A stretch of DNA of 64,000 bases from JAFAMB01 sp963775805. GTDB lineage: Bacteria; Verrucomicrobiota; Verrucomicrobiia; Chthoniobacterales; JAFAMB01. Location of the stretch: assembly GCA_963775805.1 (NCBI GenBank), contig CAVZKG010000005.1, positions 1 to 64,000 of the forward strand, in the 5' to 3' direction. This document shows positions 52,408 through 61,697 of this stretch, one piece after another. The stretch's first letter is position 1, and the number at the start of each line of letters is the position of its first letter. Under the pieces are notes generated by a model. That model did not search any database. It was given only the letters and a program-made list of their open reading frames with translations, and was not told the DNA's origin. The position numbers were made by a program, and so were the translations under genes.

Positions 52408-53154
52408 TCAGGTCTTTGGGCGTAGCAGTTTTAGAAGCTTACCCAAAGGATCATAAAACTCATCTACGACACGCTCCTTTAGGGGAATAATCGCGTTATC
52501 TGTAATCGAGATGTTTTCCGGACAAACCTTCGTGCAACATTTCGTGATGTTGCAATAGCCGATCCCACCTGCTTTTTTGATGTCCGCGAGCCGGTCTTCC
52601 GTATCAAGAGGATGCATTTCGAGTGCTGCGGCAAAAACAAGGAATCGGGGGCCGATAAATTCTTCCTGTTTTTGATGATCCCGCAGGACGTGGCAAACGT
52701 CCTGACACAAAAAGCACTCAATGCACTTCCGGAATTCTTGAACCCGATCAATGTCTTTTTGCGCAACTCGCCAAGTGCCGTCGGGATTGTCCGGTTTGCG
52801 TGGGTTAAATTTCTTGATCTTTTTCTTCACGCGAAAATTCCATGAAACGTCTGTGGTTAAATCGCGTATCAAAGGAAAAGCGCGCATCGGCTCAACAGTA
52901 ATCGGTCGATCGAGAGGAATAGCGTCCAGCCTGGTCATGCACATCAATTTCGGCATGCCGTTGATTTCAGCGGAACAGGATCCACATTTGCCGGCCTTAC
53001 AGTTCCAGCGGCAAGCGAGATCGTTCGCTTGTTTGGCTTGGATAGCGTGAATGGCGTCGAGCACGACCATCCCTTCGGAGATTTCCGTGGTAAACTCCGC
53101 GAACTTGCCGCCGTTCGGATCCCCTCGCCAAATCTTGAAGAGCGCCGTTTTCAT
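52408..53154 (-). CDS. sdhB: Succinate dehydrogenase/fumarate reductase iron-sulfur subunit
   Basis: 248 aa. The plant-type [2Fe-2S] ligands are Cys52, Cys57, Cys60 and Cys72 (CKAGKCGSC and LMC). The second domain has CIECFLCQDVC and CCTKVCPENISI for the [4Fe-4S] and [3Fe-4S] clusters. It relays electrons from the flavoprotein to the membrane subunit in the TCA cycle. It follows the flavoprotein gene with a 4-bp overlap. Confidence 0.93.
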   Translation of the reverse strand: MKTALFKIWRGDPNGGKFAEFTTEISEGMVVLDAIHAIQAKQANDLACRWNCKAGKCGSCSAEINGMPKLMCMTRLDAIPLDRPITVEPMRAFPLIRDLTTDVSWNFRVKKKIKKFNPRKPDNPDGTWRVAQKDIDRVQEFRKCIECFLCQDVCHVLRDHQKQEEFIGPRFLVFAAALEMHPLDTEDRLADIKKAGGIGYCNITKCCTKVCPENISITDNAIIPLKERVVDEFYDPLGKLLKLLRPKT

Positions 53155-54977
53155 TTCATCTCGTCAATGACCTGTTTAAGGTGTTCCGGAATCGCCGGAA
53201 TCTGCTCCCGTCGAATACGCATAGAGCCATCCTCCGCCTTGCTAAGGACAATATTCACTTTGGCTTCACTCGGATCCTTGGATGGATAATCATCCCGGAA
53301 ATGACCGCCTCGACTTTCTTTTCGTTCGATCGCCGAACGCGTAATAGCCTCCGAAATCGTGATGAGATGTTTTAGATCGAGCGCCGTGTGCCAGCCTGGG
53401 TTGTACTCCCGATGGCCATAGACCACGACGTTACTGGCCCGTTTCCAAAGTTTGTCCAAAGCATCGAGGGCCCCAAGCATCTCCTGCTCGCGGCGGACGA
53501 TTCCAACCAAATTTTGCATCATTTCCTGCAAATCATGCTGCACCTGGTAAGGGCCTTCATTGCTCGATTCGGGTTTTGCCGCGCGTTCAAAAGGCTCGAG
53601 AGCCTCGCGCGCAGCATTTTCGATTTGCGCCTCGTCGATGACACCTCCTTGCGCGTCCCGGCTATATTTCGCTGCAAATTCACCGGCGCGCTTTCCAAAA
53701 ACCAGCAAGTCTGAGAGCGAATTTCCTCCAAGCCGGTTAGCGCCATGCAACCCCGCTGCAACTTCGCCTGCCGCGAATAATCCAGGGACGTTCGACATCT
53801 GTGTTTCAGCATCGACGCGGACACCGCCCATCACATAATGGGTGGTGGGACCGACTTCCATCGGTTCGCTTGTGATATCAAGGTTGGCGAGCTGCATAAA
53901 TTGGTGGTACATACTCGGCAACTTTTTCTTAATGTGTTCGGCTGCATTCGGGATTTTCTCTTTAATCCACGAAATATCGAGATAGACACCGCCGTGCGGA
54001 CTACCGCGGCCGGCTTTGACTTCGTCGAGGATGCATCGCGCAACGTGGTCTCTGGTCAGTAGTTCCGGTGGGCGGCGCGCCTCTTTGTCGCCCTGTGTGT
54101 AACGCCAACCTTCCTCCGGATTGTCAGCCGTTTGCGATTTATAGGCGTCCGGTATGTCCGCAAACATAAAGCGTTCGCCTTTGTTGTTGTGAAGCACACC
54201 TCCTTCGCCACGTACACCCTCTGTGACAAGGATACCCATCACACTGGGCGGCCAGATCATGCCGGTCGGATGAAATTGGACAAATTCCATGTCGATCAGC
54301 TCTGCGCCGGCATGAAACGCAAGCGATTGACCATCTCCGGTGTATTCCCAGGAGTTACTGGTGATTTTGTAAGCGCGCCCGATTCCTCCAGTCGCAAGCA
54401 CAACCGCCTTGGACTTGAAAATTTTAAAACGGCCGCGTTCCCGATCGTACCCGAACGCGCCCAGAACGCGTTCGTTGTCCCGGAGCAACCGGACGATCGT
54501 GTGCTCCATATGGACTTCGATTCCTTGATGAATGCCGTGATCCTGCAAGGTTCGTATCAGTTCGAGCCCGGTGCGATCACCGACATGAGCAAGTCGTGGG
54601 TACCGATGACCTCCAAAGTTGCGTTGTAAAATTTTTCCGTCGGCAGTCCGGTCGAATACGGCTCCCCACGCTTCAAGTTCGCGAACCCTGTCAGGTGCTT
54701 CTTTCGCGTGCAACTCAGCCATTCGCCAGTTGTTAACATACTGGCCGCCGCGCATGGTATCTGCGAAATGGACTCTCCAGTTGTCCCGATCATCGACGTT
54801 AGCAAGCGCCGCCGCCATTCCTCCCTCGGCCATGACGGTGTGTGCTTTGCCTAGCAACGATTTGCAGATGAGTCCAACGCGAACTCCTGCTGCTGAAGCT
54901 TCGATTGCAGCTCGCAAACCGGCCCCCCCGGCTCCGATGACCAGCACATCATATTCGAGAGTTTCGTAGTTGCTCAC
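53151..54977 (-). CDS. sdhA: Succinate dehydrogenase/fumarate reductase flavoprotein subunit
   Basis: 608 aa. The FAD motif VLVIGAGGAGLRAAIEA is at 11-27, His46 (KAHTVMAEGGM) is the probable covalent FAD attachment residue, and the active-site region HPTGMIWPPSVMGILVTEGVRGEGG plus HYVMGGVRVDAETQMSNVPGLFAAGEVA are conserved. It oxidises succinate to fumarate. It is the second gene of the operon SdhC-SdhA-SdhB, 80 bp after the membrane subunit. Confidence 0.95.
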   Translation of the reverse strand: MSNYETLEYDVLVIGAGGAGLRAAIEASAAGVRVGLICKSLLGKAHTVMAEGGMAAALANVDDRDNWRVHFADTMRGGQYVNNWRMAELHAKEAPDRVRELEAWGAVFDRTADGKILQRNFGGHRYPRLAHVGDRTGLELIRTLQDHGIHQGIEVHMEHTIVRLLRDNERVLGAFGYDRERGRFKIFKSKAVVLATGGIGRAYKITSNSWEYTGDGQSLAFHAGAELIDMEFVQFHPTGMIWPPSVMGILVTEGVRGEGGVLHNNKGERFMFADIPDAYKSQTADNPEEGWRYTQGDKEARRPPELLTRDHVARCILDEVKAGRGSPHGGVYLDISWIKEKIPNAAEHIKKKLPSMYHQFMQLANLDITSEPMEVGPTTHYVMGGVRVDAETQMSNVPGLFAAGEVAAGLHGANRLGGNSLSDLLVFGKRAGEFAAKYSRDAQGGVIDEAQIENAAREALEPFERAAKPESSNEGPYQVQHDLQEMMQNLVGIVRREQEMLGALDALDKLWKRASNVVVYGHREYNPGWHTALDLKHLITISEAITRSAIERKESRGGHFRDDYPSKDPSEAKVNIVLSKAEDGSMRIRREQIPAIPEHLKQVIDEMK

Positions 54978-55057
54978 GCGCGTCTTAAAACGATCAGGAA
55001 AATTTTAATAGAGTCTGATGCAATTCTGGTAATCCAGGGTCTGCGGCCAACGAACCC

Positions 55058-55870
55058 TCAAAAAATCCTCCAATCGTGCCAGATGCCCATCGAGCATAGC
55101 CGTACGTAGAGGTCGCTGAATCCAACCCAGAACAGGCTCAACCAGGCAAAGAGCATGTGGCGCCGGTTCAGGCAGGTTACGCATGCGTAGCCTTTGGCGC
55201 ACGCCGGTACCTTGGAGACTTCATCCAGAAAGCCGCCCACAAGATGGCGAAGGGAGTGGCATCCGAATGTGTAGCTGCCGAGCAACAAGACGTTCAGCGT
55301 AAGAACGATCGTACCAACACCGAATCCAAAATGTTTTGCACCTGCTTCATCGATGAACCACATCGCCCGCCAGGCGTCGTGCGCAAGGAGCAGGATGAAC
55401 AGGAGTGCGATATAAAGAAAGTAACGATGAATATTTTGCAGAATCAGAGGGAAGCTGGTTTCGCCCGGATATCCCTTTCGAGGTTCGCCAACGGCGCACG
55501 CCGGTGGATCGGCCCAGAACGCTTTATAGTACGCGCCGCGGTAATAATAGCAGGTCAACCGAAAACCGGCTGGAGCCCAGAGGACAAAAAGGGCGGGGGA
55601 GAATAAAAGCCATGCCGGCCACCAAGACGGCTTTGCTCCGAAAATCGCGTGGGGTGAGTTACCGAATATTTCAGGCGAATAAAACGGAGAAAGATAGTCG
55701 GCACCATTTTGAGCAAGCCAATAGTGGGCTCCTTGGAAAGCGGCCCAGCTTGAATAGACAATGAATGTCGACAGACCGAGAAAGACGAACAGTGGCTGTG
55801 TCCACCACGAGTCTTGCCGCATGGTTTCACCGGCCGCTCGCTGTTTGAATGAGACGTTTGCGTACGACAT
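55058..55870 (-). CDS. sdhC: Succinate dehydrogenase membrane (cytochrome b) subunit
   Basis: 270 aa with about five hydrophobic helices and several His residues in or near them (QGAHYW, QNIHRYFLYIALLFILLLAHD, FGCHSLRHLVGG), which are the likely haem b ligands. One larger subunit replaces the two small anchors of E. coli, as in the bacterial SdhCAB type. Being first in the operon before SdhA and SdhB supports the call. It anchors the complex and passes electrons to quinone. Confidence 0.85.
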   Translation of the reverse strand: MSYANVSFKQRAAGETMRQDSWWTQPLFVFLGLSTFIVYSSWAAFQGAHYWLAQNGADYLSPFYSPEIFGNSPHAIFGAKPSWWPAWLLFSPALFVLWAPAGFRLTCYYYRGAYYKAFWADPPACAVGEPRKGYPGETSFPLILQNIHRYFLYIALLFILLLAHDAWRAMWFIDEAGAKHFGFGVGTIVLTLNVLLLGSYTFGCHSLRHLVGGFLDEVSKVPACAKGYACVTCLNRRHMLFAWLSLFWVGFSDLYVRLCSMGIWHDWRIF

Positions 55871-56057
55871 AGGGCCGCACCTTGTTTGAATGGGGGGGAC
55901 GGTGCGGTCAGCTGTTTATATATCGGCGCTGCAGGTTCGTTTCAAGCTGATTGGCCAAGATTCCGTTACTGGAAAGCCCAGTCCGGGTCGGACGCGAGTG
56001 CCTGTGGGGCTCATGAGGCCCATGCGTTTGCCGAAACATCGGCGCTGCGTCCAAACC

Positions 56058-56708
56058 TCACGATCGATAGGCAATATGCAGACCCTTGCCGACCGTGGCG
56101 GTGGTTGTTTCGAACTCAGGCAAATGTTCAAACTCTTTCAAGTACCCGGCCACCTCCTCAGGATGAGAGAGAATGTTATCAGCGAGAAGCAGAACGTCTT
56201 TTTCGAGTTTCGGCAACAAGAGACGTAACTGTTCAGGGGCGCTGATTCGATCGGCATCGAAGAAGACGCAATCAAAAGGCCCGGGCAAGCTCTGCACAAG
56301 TTCCGTCGCGGATCCTTCCTGGATTTCAATTTGTTCAGTGAAGTTCGCGCTCGCAATATTCAGTCGCGCTTGCTTCACCTTTTCGGAGTCGCGCTCGAGC
56401 GTGATCAGCCGCTGGGCTCCCGGAATCCCCTGCAACGCGTCCGCAAACCAGATTGCGCTGTATCCATTCGAGGTTCCGATTTCTAAGATTCGCTTTCTAC
56501 GGCTGCTGCGGACGAGGATATGAACGAGTTCCGCTGTTTCCCGCTCGAGATTGAGCATCCGGCGGGCGCGCTCGGTTTCGCGCGAGTCATTGGAATGGCC
56601 GAAGGCCTCCATCTCTTGAACGACATCCTGGAGGTGACGATTAAGTATCATAGGGGGAAAACCGAGAGGTTGTTTTGAGAGCATGAACTTGGAGGTTGAC
56701 TGGCGCAA
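56058..56708 (-). CDS. Family 3 O-methyltransferase
   Basis: 216 aa class I SAM enzyme of the catechol/caffeoyl-CoA O-methyltransferase type: ILEIGTSNGYSAIWFADAL is the SAM loop, ITLERDSEKVKQARLNIASANF the acidic motif, FDCVFFDADRISAPEQLRLLLPKL the metal-binding Asp region, LLADNILSHPEEV the following strand. It probably methylates a small phenolic or hydroxyl group with Mg2+. Start could be at a later Met (MLSKQPLGF). Divergent from the hydrolase gene. Confidence 0.88.
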   Translation of the reverse strand: MRQSTSKFMLSKQPLGFPPMILNRHLQDVVQEMEAFGHSNDSRETERARRMLNLERETAELVHILVRSSRRKRILEIGTSNGYSAIWFADALQGIPGAQRLITLERDSEKVKQARLNIASANFTEQIEIQEGSATELVQSLPGPFDCVFFDADRISAPEQLRLLLPKLEKDVLLLADNILSHPEEVAGYLKEFEHLPEFETTTATVGKGLHIAYRS

Positions 56709-56738
56709 CGCCAGTTTTCCGCTTTATTCTGTCACCTT

Positions 56739-57527
56739 ATGACCATCAAAGACGACGAATCGATCGATCTCGAAACCCCGGCGGGACCGATGCGGACCTA
56801 CATTTTGCGCCCGGTAGCGGAAGGCCGGTATCCCGGCCTGGTTCTGTTTTCTGAAATCTTCCAGGTGACGGGGCCGATTCGCCGCTCAGCTGCGATGTTG
56901 GCTGGTCACGGTTTTGTCGTTGCTATACCAGAGATCTTTCATGAGCTGGAGCAACCAGGAACTGTTCTGCCTTATGACACCGCCGGCGCCGACAGGGGAA
57001 ATGCCGATAAAATCGCCAAAGAATTGTCGAGTTATGACAACGATGCACGTGCTGCGTTAAGCTATTTGAAGACCCACCCTAAATGTACAGGCAAATTGGG
57101 GGTCATGGGTTTCTGTATTGGTGGTCACCTTGCGTTTCGCGCAGCGATGAATCGTGAGGTCCTCGCCGCGACCTGCTGTTATCCTACGGACATTCACACA
57201 AGAAGTCTCGGGAAAGGGCTCAACGACAATTCACTGGATCGAATTCCGGAGATTGCTGGTGAGTTGCTGGTCGTCTTTGGCCGCCAGGATCCGCACGTCC
57301 CTCGTGAAGGTCGAGCCACAATTTACAATGCTCTGGCGGACGCTGATCGAAATTTCAGCTGGCACGAGTTCAACGGAGCGCATGCCTTCATGCGAGACGA
57401 AGGAGCTCGGTATGATGCAGCTGCTGCGCGGATTGTTTACGGGATGGCGATCGAACTTTTCAAGCGACATCTCGGTGAAGGAGACGTCACCGCAGCGGCG
57501 AAAACGGATAGTAACGTATCCCACTAA
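56739..57527 (+). CDS. Dienelactone hydrolase family protein
   Basis: 262 aa cytoplasmic alpha/beta hydrolase without signal peptide. The nucleophile motif GFCIGGHLAFRAAM (Cys), the acid in FGRQDPHVP and the His in NGAHAFMRDEGARYD give a complete triad. FSEIFQVTGPIRRSAAMLAGHGFVVAIPEIFHE is the family N-terminal signature. Substrate unknown. It is followed 55 bp later by an exporter, so the pair may be co-expressed, for example in handling a toxic lactone. Confidence 0.92.
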   Translation: MTIKDDESIDLETPAGPMRTYILRPVAEGRYPGLVLFSEIFQVTGPIRRSAAMLAGHGFVVAIPEIFHELEQPGTVLPYDTAGADRGNADKIAKELSSYDNDARAALSYLKTHPKCTGKLGVMGFCIGGHLAFRAAMNREVLAATCCYPTDIHTRSLGKGLNDNSLDRIPEIAGELLVVFGRQDPHVPREGRATIYNALADADRNFSWHEFNGAHAFMRDEGARYDAAAARIVYGMAIELFKRHLGEGDVTAAAKTDSNVSH

Positions 57528-57582
57528 CCTGCTTGGACCGGAAATCCTGAGATGATCCGCGTTCTCCGGTCCTCACCCTGAG

Positions 57583-59001
57583 ATGTCTCTGTCTTCCCGA
57601 CATTCACTATCGATCACATTGCTGGTGGCAGGCGCGTTCTTCATGGAGAACCTGGATGGTACCGTGATCGCCACAGCGCTGCCGCAGATGGCGAAGTCGT
57701 TCAATGCTTCACCGGTCAGCCTGAACGTCGGAATGACCGCTTATTTGCTGACGCTTGCCGTCTTTATTCCGATCAGTGGTTGGGTCGCTGATCGGTTTGG
57801 CACGCGGACCGTCTTTGGAAGCGCGATCGCGGTCTTCACGGTTTCCTCGGTCTTCTGCGGTTTGAGCAACGGGATTGGCGAATTTATCGTTGCCCGAGTG
57901 TTTCAAGGGGTTGGGGGTGCCATGATGGTACCCGTCGGAAGGTTGGTCGTGTTGAGGAACGCGCGAAAGGAGAATCTTCTGAATGCCGTCGCCTACATTA
58001 CGTGGCCCGGTTTGGTCGCTCCGGTGCTTGGGCCGCCCGTTGGGGGATTCATCACGACTTACGCAACCTGGCGTTGGATCTTTTTTCTGAATGTTCCTCT
58101 CGGGTTGATCGGAGTCGTATTGACCCTGTTGCTGATCAGGAACACTCGCGATGACTCCCATCGACCTTTCGATGTTATTGGATTTATTGCGTGCGCGCTC
58201 TCGTGCGCGACGCTCATGTATGCCCTGGAAATGGTGGGCCAACAGCCCACGCCCTGGTTCTCGTTTATTGTATTGATTGCTGTCAGTCTGTTTGCCGGGG
58301 CGGTGACGATCTTGCATTCAAGACGGCACGACGCCCCTTTGATCGATCTTTCTTCCCTGTCGATTCAGACATTTGCTGTCACAATGCGGGGTGGATCGTT
58401 TTTTCGAATCGCGATTAGCGTCATTCCATTCCTCCTTCCACTTCTATTCCAAATCGGATTCGGCCTGAGTGCGTACGCATCCGGGTTGCTCGTACTTGCC
58501 GTATTTGCCGGTAACCTGGGCATGAAAACGATCACTACACCGGTCATCCGGCTATTTGGTTTTCGCAGAGTTTTGATCGGCAACGGTCTCTTGGTGACGC
58601 TGTCGCTATTTGCTTGCGCATTCCTCACTCCTACCACGCCGGTGCCGCTGATCGTTGCGATCCTTTTCTTCGGTGGACTCTGTCGATCACTTCAATTCAC
58701 CAGCCTTAATACGCTCGGATTCGCCGATATCCCCGGAACGCAGATGAGCGCGGCGACGACCTTTGCGAGTATGATCCAGCAGATGACGATGGGGATGGGC
58801 GTTGCAGCGGGCGCGATCGCTTTGCGCGTCGCGGGATTGATACACCATGGATCGTCGGGCTCACCGACCATCGCGGATTTTCACCTGGCGTTCGTTTTGA
58901 TCTCCGTTGTCGCACTGGTCTCCATCAGTGACTTTTTGAAACTGGACCCTGATGCCGGGGCAGTCGTAAGCGGTCACCAAAGGTCGACCGTTTCCCAATA
59001 G
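57583..59001 (+). CDS. DHA2-family MFS exporter
   Basis: 472 aa, about 14 helices. The first-helix signature MENLDGTVIATALPQMAKSF, motif A GWVADRFGTRTVFG, and motif C LVAPVLGPPVGGFITTYATWRWIFFLNVPLG are present. It is a second EmrB/QacA-like drug exporter in the window, without a membrane fusion partner. Located after a dienelactone hydrolase gene on the same strand. Confidence 0.92.
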   Translation: MSLSSRHSLSITLLVAGAFFMENLDGTVIATALPQMAKSFNASPVSLNVGMTAYLLTLAVFIPISGWVADRFGTRTVFGSAIAVFTVSSVFCGLSNGIGEFIVARVFQGVGGAMMVPVGRLVVLRNARKENLLNAVAYITWPGLVAPVLGPPVGGFITTYATWRWIFFLNVPLGLIGVVLTLLLIRNTRDDSHRPFDVIGFIACALSCATLMYALEMVGQQPTPWFSFIVLIAVSLFAGAVTILHSRRHDAPLIDLSSLSIQTFAVTMRGGSFFRIAISVIPFLLPLLFQIGFGLSAYASGLLVLAVFAGNLGMKTITTPVIRLFGFRRVLIGNGLLVTLSLFACAFLTPTTPVPLIVAILFFGGLCRSLQFTSLNTLGFADIPGTQMSAATTFASMIQQMTMGMGVAAGAIALRVAGLIHHGSSGSPTIADFHLAFVLISVVALVSISDFLKLDPDAGAVVSGHQRSTVSQ

Positions 59002-59019
59002 CCCGCGGTGGATATCAGG

Positions 59020-59907
59020 TTAAAGATCGATGCTGAGGTCCAGCTTGAAGTAAGGAGCACTCTTGGCCGCGTCATCCGGGCCCGCGTGGTAATAATCGAA
59101 ACGTCTCTCGAAGCTCCACCCGGCAGACATTTCGACCGATAGACCCTTTCGGGGATTGTAGTTAACCCCGCTGGCGGCGCGATATTCCGAGTAATCCAGC
59201 ACTGCATTACTCGTGCGACGATCGTCCGTCGGCCCGCTTCGATAACCGCCCCCGACCAGGTCGGCAGTTACGAACAACTCGATTTTCTTGTCCGGATTGT
59301 AACTGAATCGCGGTTCTGGAAAAACGGCTCTCAGATTGAACTGGTCGTTGATCTTCCAATTGACTCCGCAAACCGGCGTTATCGGCTCTTGCTCGTATGG
59401 ATCCGCATCGACTCCGAGCACGAGATAGACGTTTTCCGTGGTTTTAATTCCAGCAACGGCACGGACCGGAATATCGAACGAGTTCGCCGTGATATGGTTA
59501 TTCGTAAAGTACATGCCCGGTTGCAATTTCAGAAGGGGATAAAAGTCGTCACCGGTCCAATACGAAAGCGACATCTCCGCGTCGATGCTTTGGATAGAGG
59601 AAGGATAAATGCTGTTCGAACGCGAAAAATCGAATCTCTCGGAGTCAACTCCCAGCTGGAGATAGTATTTGTCGACCAGATGAAGATTGCGAAGCGCTTC
59701 GAGTTCATAATGGGAAACGGCCTGCGATCCAAAATCTGCCGCCTTCATTATCTTACTGCCGAGGGTGTAGTCTCCGTTCAGATCCGTCGACCAAAGCGGC
59801 GCCTGATCATTGGACGCGGGCTGGGTGACGCTTGCGTTGTTCCCTTTTGCGATCGCTCCGATTAGAATTAGCGCGACAAATATCGCCGTCAGTTTCAACA
59901 ATCTCAT
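59020..59907 (-). CDS. Outer-membrane beta-barrel-like protein (DUF6268 type)
   Basis: 295 aa with a signal peptide (KLTAIFVALILIGAIAKG). The mature part has alternating beta strands typical of a small barrel (HYELEALRNLHLVDKYYLQLGVDSERFDF, FYPLLKLQPGMYFTNNHI, FSYNPDKKIELFVTADLVGGGYRSG) and ends YFKLDLSIDL, close to an outer-membrane C-terminus. It resembles DUF6268 proteins common in this phylum; function unknown. It converges on the exporter gene. Confidence 0.7.
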   Translation of the reverse strand: MRLLKLTAIFVALILIGAIAKGNNASVTQPASNDQAPLWSTDLNGDYTLGSKIMKAADFGSQAVSHYELEALRNLHLVDKYYLQLGVDSERFDFSRSNSIYPSSIQSIDAEMSLSYWTGDDFYPLLKLQPGMYFTNNHITANSFDIPVRAVAGIKTTENVYLVLGVDADPYEQEPITPVCGVNWKINDQFNLRAVFPEPRFSYNPDKKIELFVTADLVGGGYRSGPTDDRRTSNAVLDYSEYRAASGVNYNPRKGLSVEMSAGWSFERRFDYYHAGPDDAAKSAPYFKLDLSIDL

Positions 59908-60191
59908 TTCGGCGCCGTGGATCTGCAGACTGGAGTTGTTCGGCTGCCTTGGAGTTTTCCTTCCTTTTGAAAAGGTGCCGTCTGCGGGAACGTATCTTTC
60001 AGGAAAGGTCTCATTCGTTTGGAGATCGGAAACGCCTGTTTCCTCTACTGATCAAGTGACAGGCTTTCACCCAGCGCAGGTTTATTGCGCTGGATTGAAC
60101 CTCTTACCCTGATTCAGAGACACCCTCAACCGGAAACGGAATTCAATCTCGTTTGGCGATTCTGCAGGCTGCGGCTATACGTTACCGGCAA

Positions 60192-60368
60192 ATGATTTCT
60201 TTGAGGGCTCACTTGCCGCTGATGCTGCTCACTTTCCTCCTTCTGATCGGACTCCAAGGTTGCGTTCAGGAAGATCCTGAGCCAGAGGGGCCCTTGATCC
60301 GAAGCCAGAGTTCGAACACGACGTTCTCCGGAGACACGCGAGCCGGCGTCATGTTTTCGCGTCACTGA
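60192..60368 (+). CDS. Small lipoprotein
   Basis: 58 aa from the ATG at 60192; the frame opens at 60153. The signal is hydrophobic and ends in lipobox LIGLQGC. The mature part is about 35 residues, Glu/Pro/Ser rich (QEDPEPEGPLIRSQSS). Function unknown; similar in style to the lipoprotein at 14801, but without recognisable sequence similarity. Confidence 0.5.
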   Translation: MISLRAHLPLMLLTFLLLIGLQGCVQEDPEPEGPLIRSQSSNTTFSGDTRAGVMFSRH

Positions 60369-60459
60369 GCGAAGTCGCCAGCCTGGGCTCGTTCCGCGCA
60401 GATGGCCTAGCGCAACCGCGTGAAATCCTCGCAAAAAAAGAAGATGTCAGACCATTGTA

Positions 60460-61644
60460 TCAACGGGGTTCAGTGACCTTTGCAAGAAAGAGGATGACAC
60501 CGGATTGAGTGTCGACAATTGCGGTTACAAAAGGGCGGTCAAAGACCAGGTTGAAAGTCTCCTTGGGCTGCATCATCGCTGTGGCACGCATCGTGACGCC
60601 GGTGACCGCTGCGGCGGTGCTTCCTTGTTCGTCGACCTCGAGGACGGCCTTGTGCAATACCTCGCTAATATACAATCGCGGCTGGTTATTCGCTATTCGC
60701 TGGAAATCGGCTTGAGCAGAATCAAAGGCGATTTCGAAGCCAAGTTGATTGAGCGCCTGATTCAAATTTGCTCCGTATTCCAGTTTGAATTTCGGCAGTG
60801 TAACCGATCCAACTGTCGAGCGAAGAGAACTCGTAAGCTCTTTCCAGGAGGTTTTCGTCAGGGTCGTCACAAGGTCGCCGACACGGTGGTCTGGTAGAAA
60901 GCAGTACATGGCGAACCGCTGGCCTTCGTATGGTAGCGCGACGACGGCAAAGCCAGAACCCTTTGCATACTGAAATAGGCCCGTTCGGTGCATCATCGGG
61001 ACGGTCAGATCGTCGCCATTCGCCGGATGAAAAGGACCTGGTTTCGTCAGTTGGCTGTTAAACGGCGCGTTCCATTTCGCGTGAAAGTAGATTGCATTCG
61101 CCAGGAACAAGGGAGGAGGGGGCTGATTGTCGAGCAAATGAGAGATCTTGCCTCCAGTCGCGTCATTGACCCAGTGATTGATCTGCGAGGCAATGGCTGG
61201 ATCGCTAAAATCGACGGACTGCAGCGTCGTATCGAATTTCTGTTCGAGGTCTGAAACGAACGATTTGTTGAGGACGATGGATCGTTCGAACCAGGTTGCG
61301 TTTGCTAATTTCAGAGTAACGCCTGCGCCTGGATTGATCAGAGCAGTGTGCAGGTGAGCAAGTTCGCCCAGAGCTTGATCTCGCGACTCGTTATTGAAGC
61401 CGAGCGCTTGATTCATCTCCTTTTCCGTCTCTCCGCTGGCGCCCGCGTACACCATTCCAAGTGCAAACTCGATGCTCGCGGGCGAGATAACGAGATTGTG
61501 CTCTCCGGAAACATCGAGTTTTTGAACGAGATTGAAACCGAGCGCATCGAGCCGATCGTGATAATCCGAGGGTTCGGCTGTCGTGACCATAGTCCCGGCT
61601 AAAAAGGCGATGATCGCAAAAAGCTGGGATCCAATCTGGCGCAT
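60460..61644 (-). CDS. Serpin-family protease inhibitor
   Basis: 394 aa from the ATG at 61644, which opens a signal peptide (FAIIAFLAGTMVTTAEP); the frame starts at 61683. Serpin landmarks are all present: NLVISPASIEFALGMVYAGASGETEKEM, LKLANATWFERSIVL, INHWVNDATGGKISHLLDN, LANAIYFHAKWNAPFN and LPKFKLEYGANLNQAL. The reactive loop hinge is VDEQGSTAAAVTGVTMRAT, and the closing FNLVFDRPFVTAIVDTQSGVILFLAKV. The small Ala/Thr hinge residues suggest an inhibitory serpin. Likely periplasmic or secreted; target protease unknown. Confidence 0.92.
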   Translation of the reverse strand: MRQIGSQLFAIIAFLAGTMVTTAEPSDYHDRLDALGFNLVQKLDVSGEHNLVISPASIEFALGMVYAGASGETEKEMNQALGFNNESRDQALGELAHLHTALINPGAGVTLKLANATWFERSIVLNKSFVSDLEQKFDTTLQSVDFSDPAIASQINHWVNDATGGKISHLLDNQPPPPLFLANAIYFHAKWNAPFNSQLTKPGPFHPANGDDLTVPMMHRTGLFQYAKGSGFAVVALPYEGQRFAMYCFLPDHRVGDLVTTLTKTSWKELTSSLRSTVGSVTLPKFKLEYGANLNQALNQLGFEIAFDSAQADFQRIANNQPRLYISEVLHKAVLEVDEQGSTAAAVTGVTMRATAMMQPKETFNLVFDRPFVTAIVDTQSGVILFLAKVTEPR

Positions 61645-61697
61645 GTCAGTCGGGTTTGACAGGCTCCCGCGGAAGCTGTTCAAACGCTTCTGTTACA

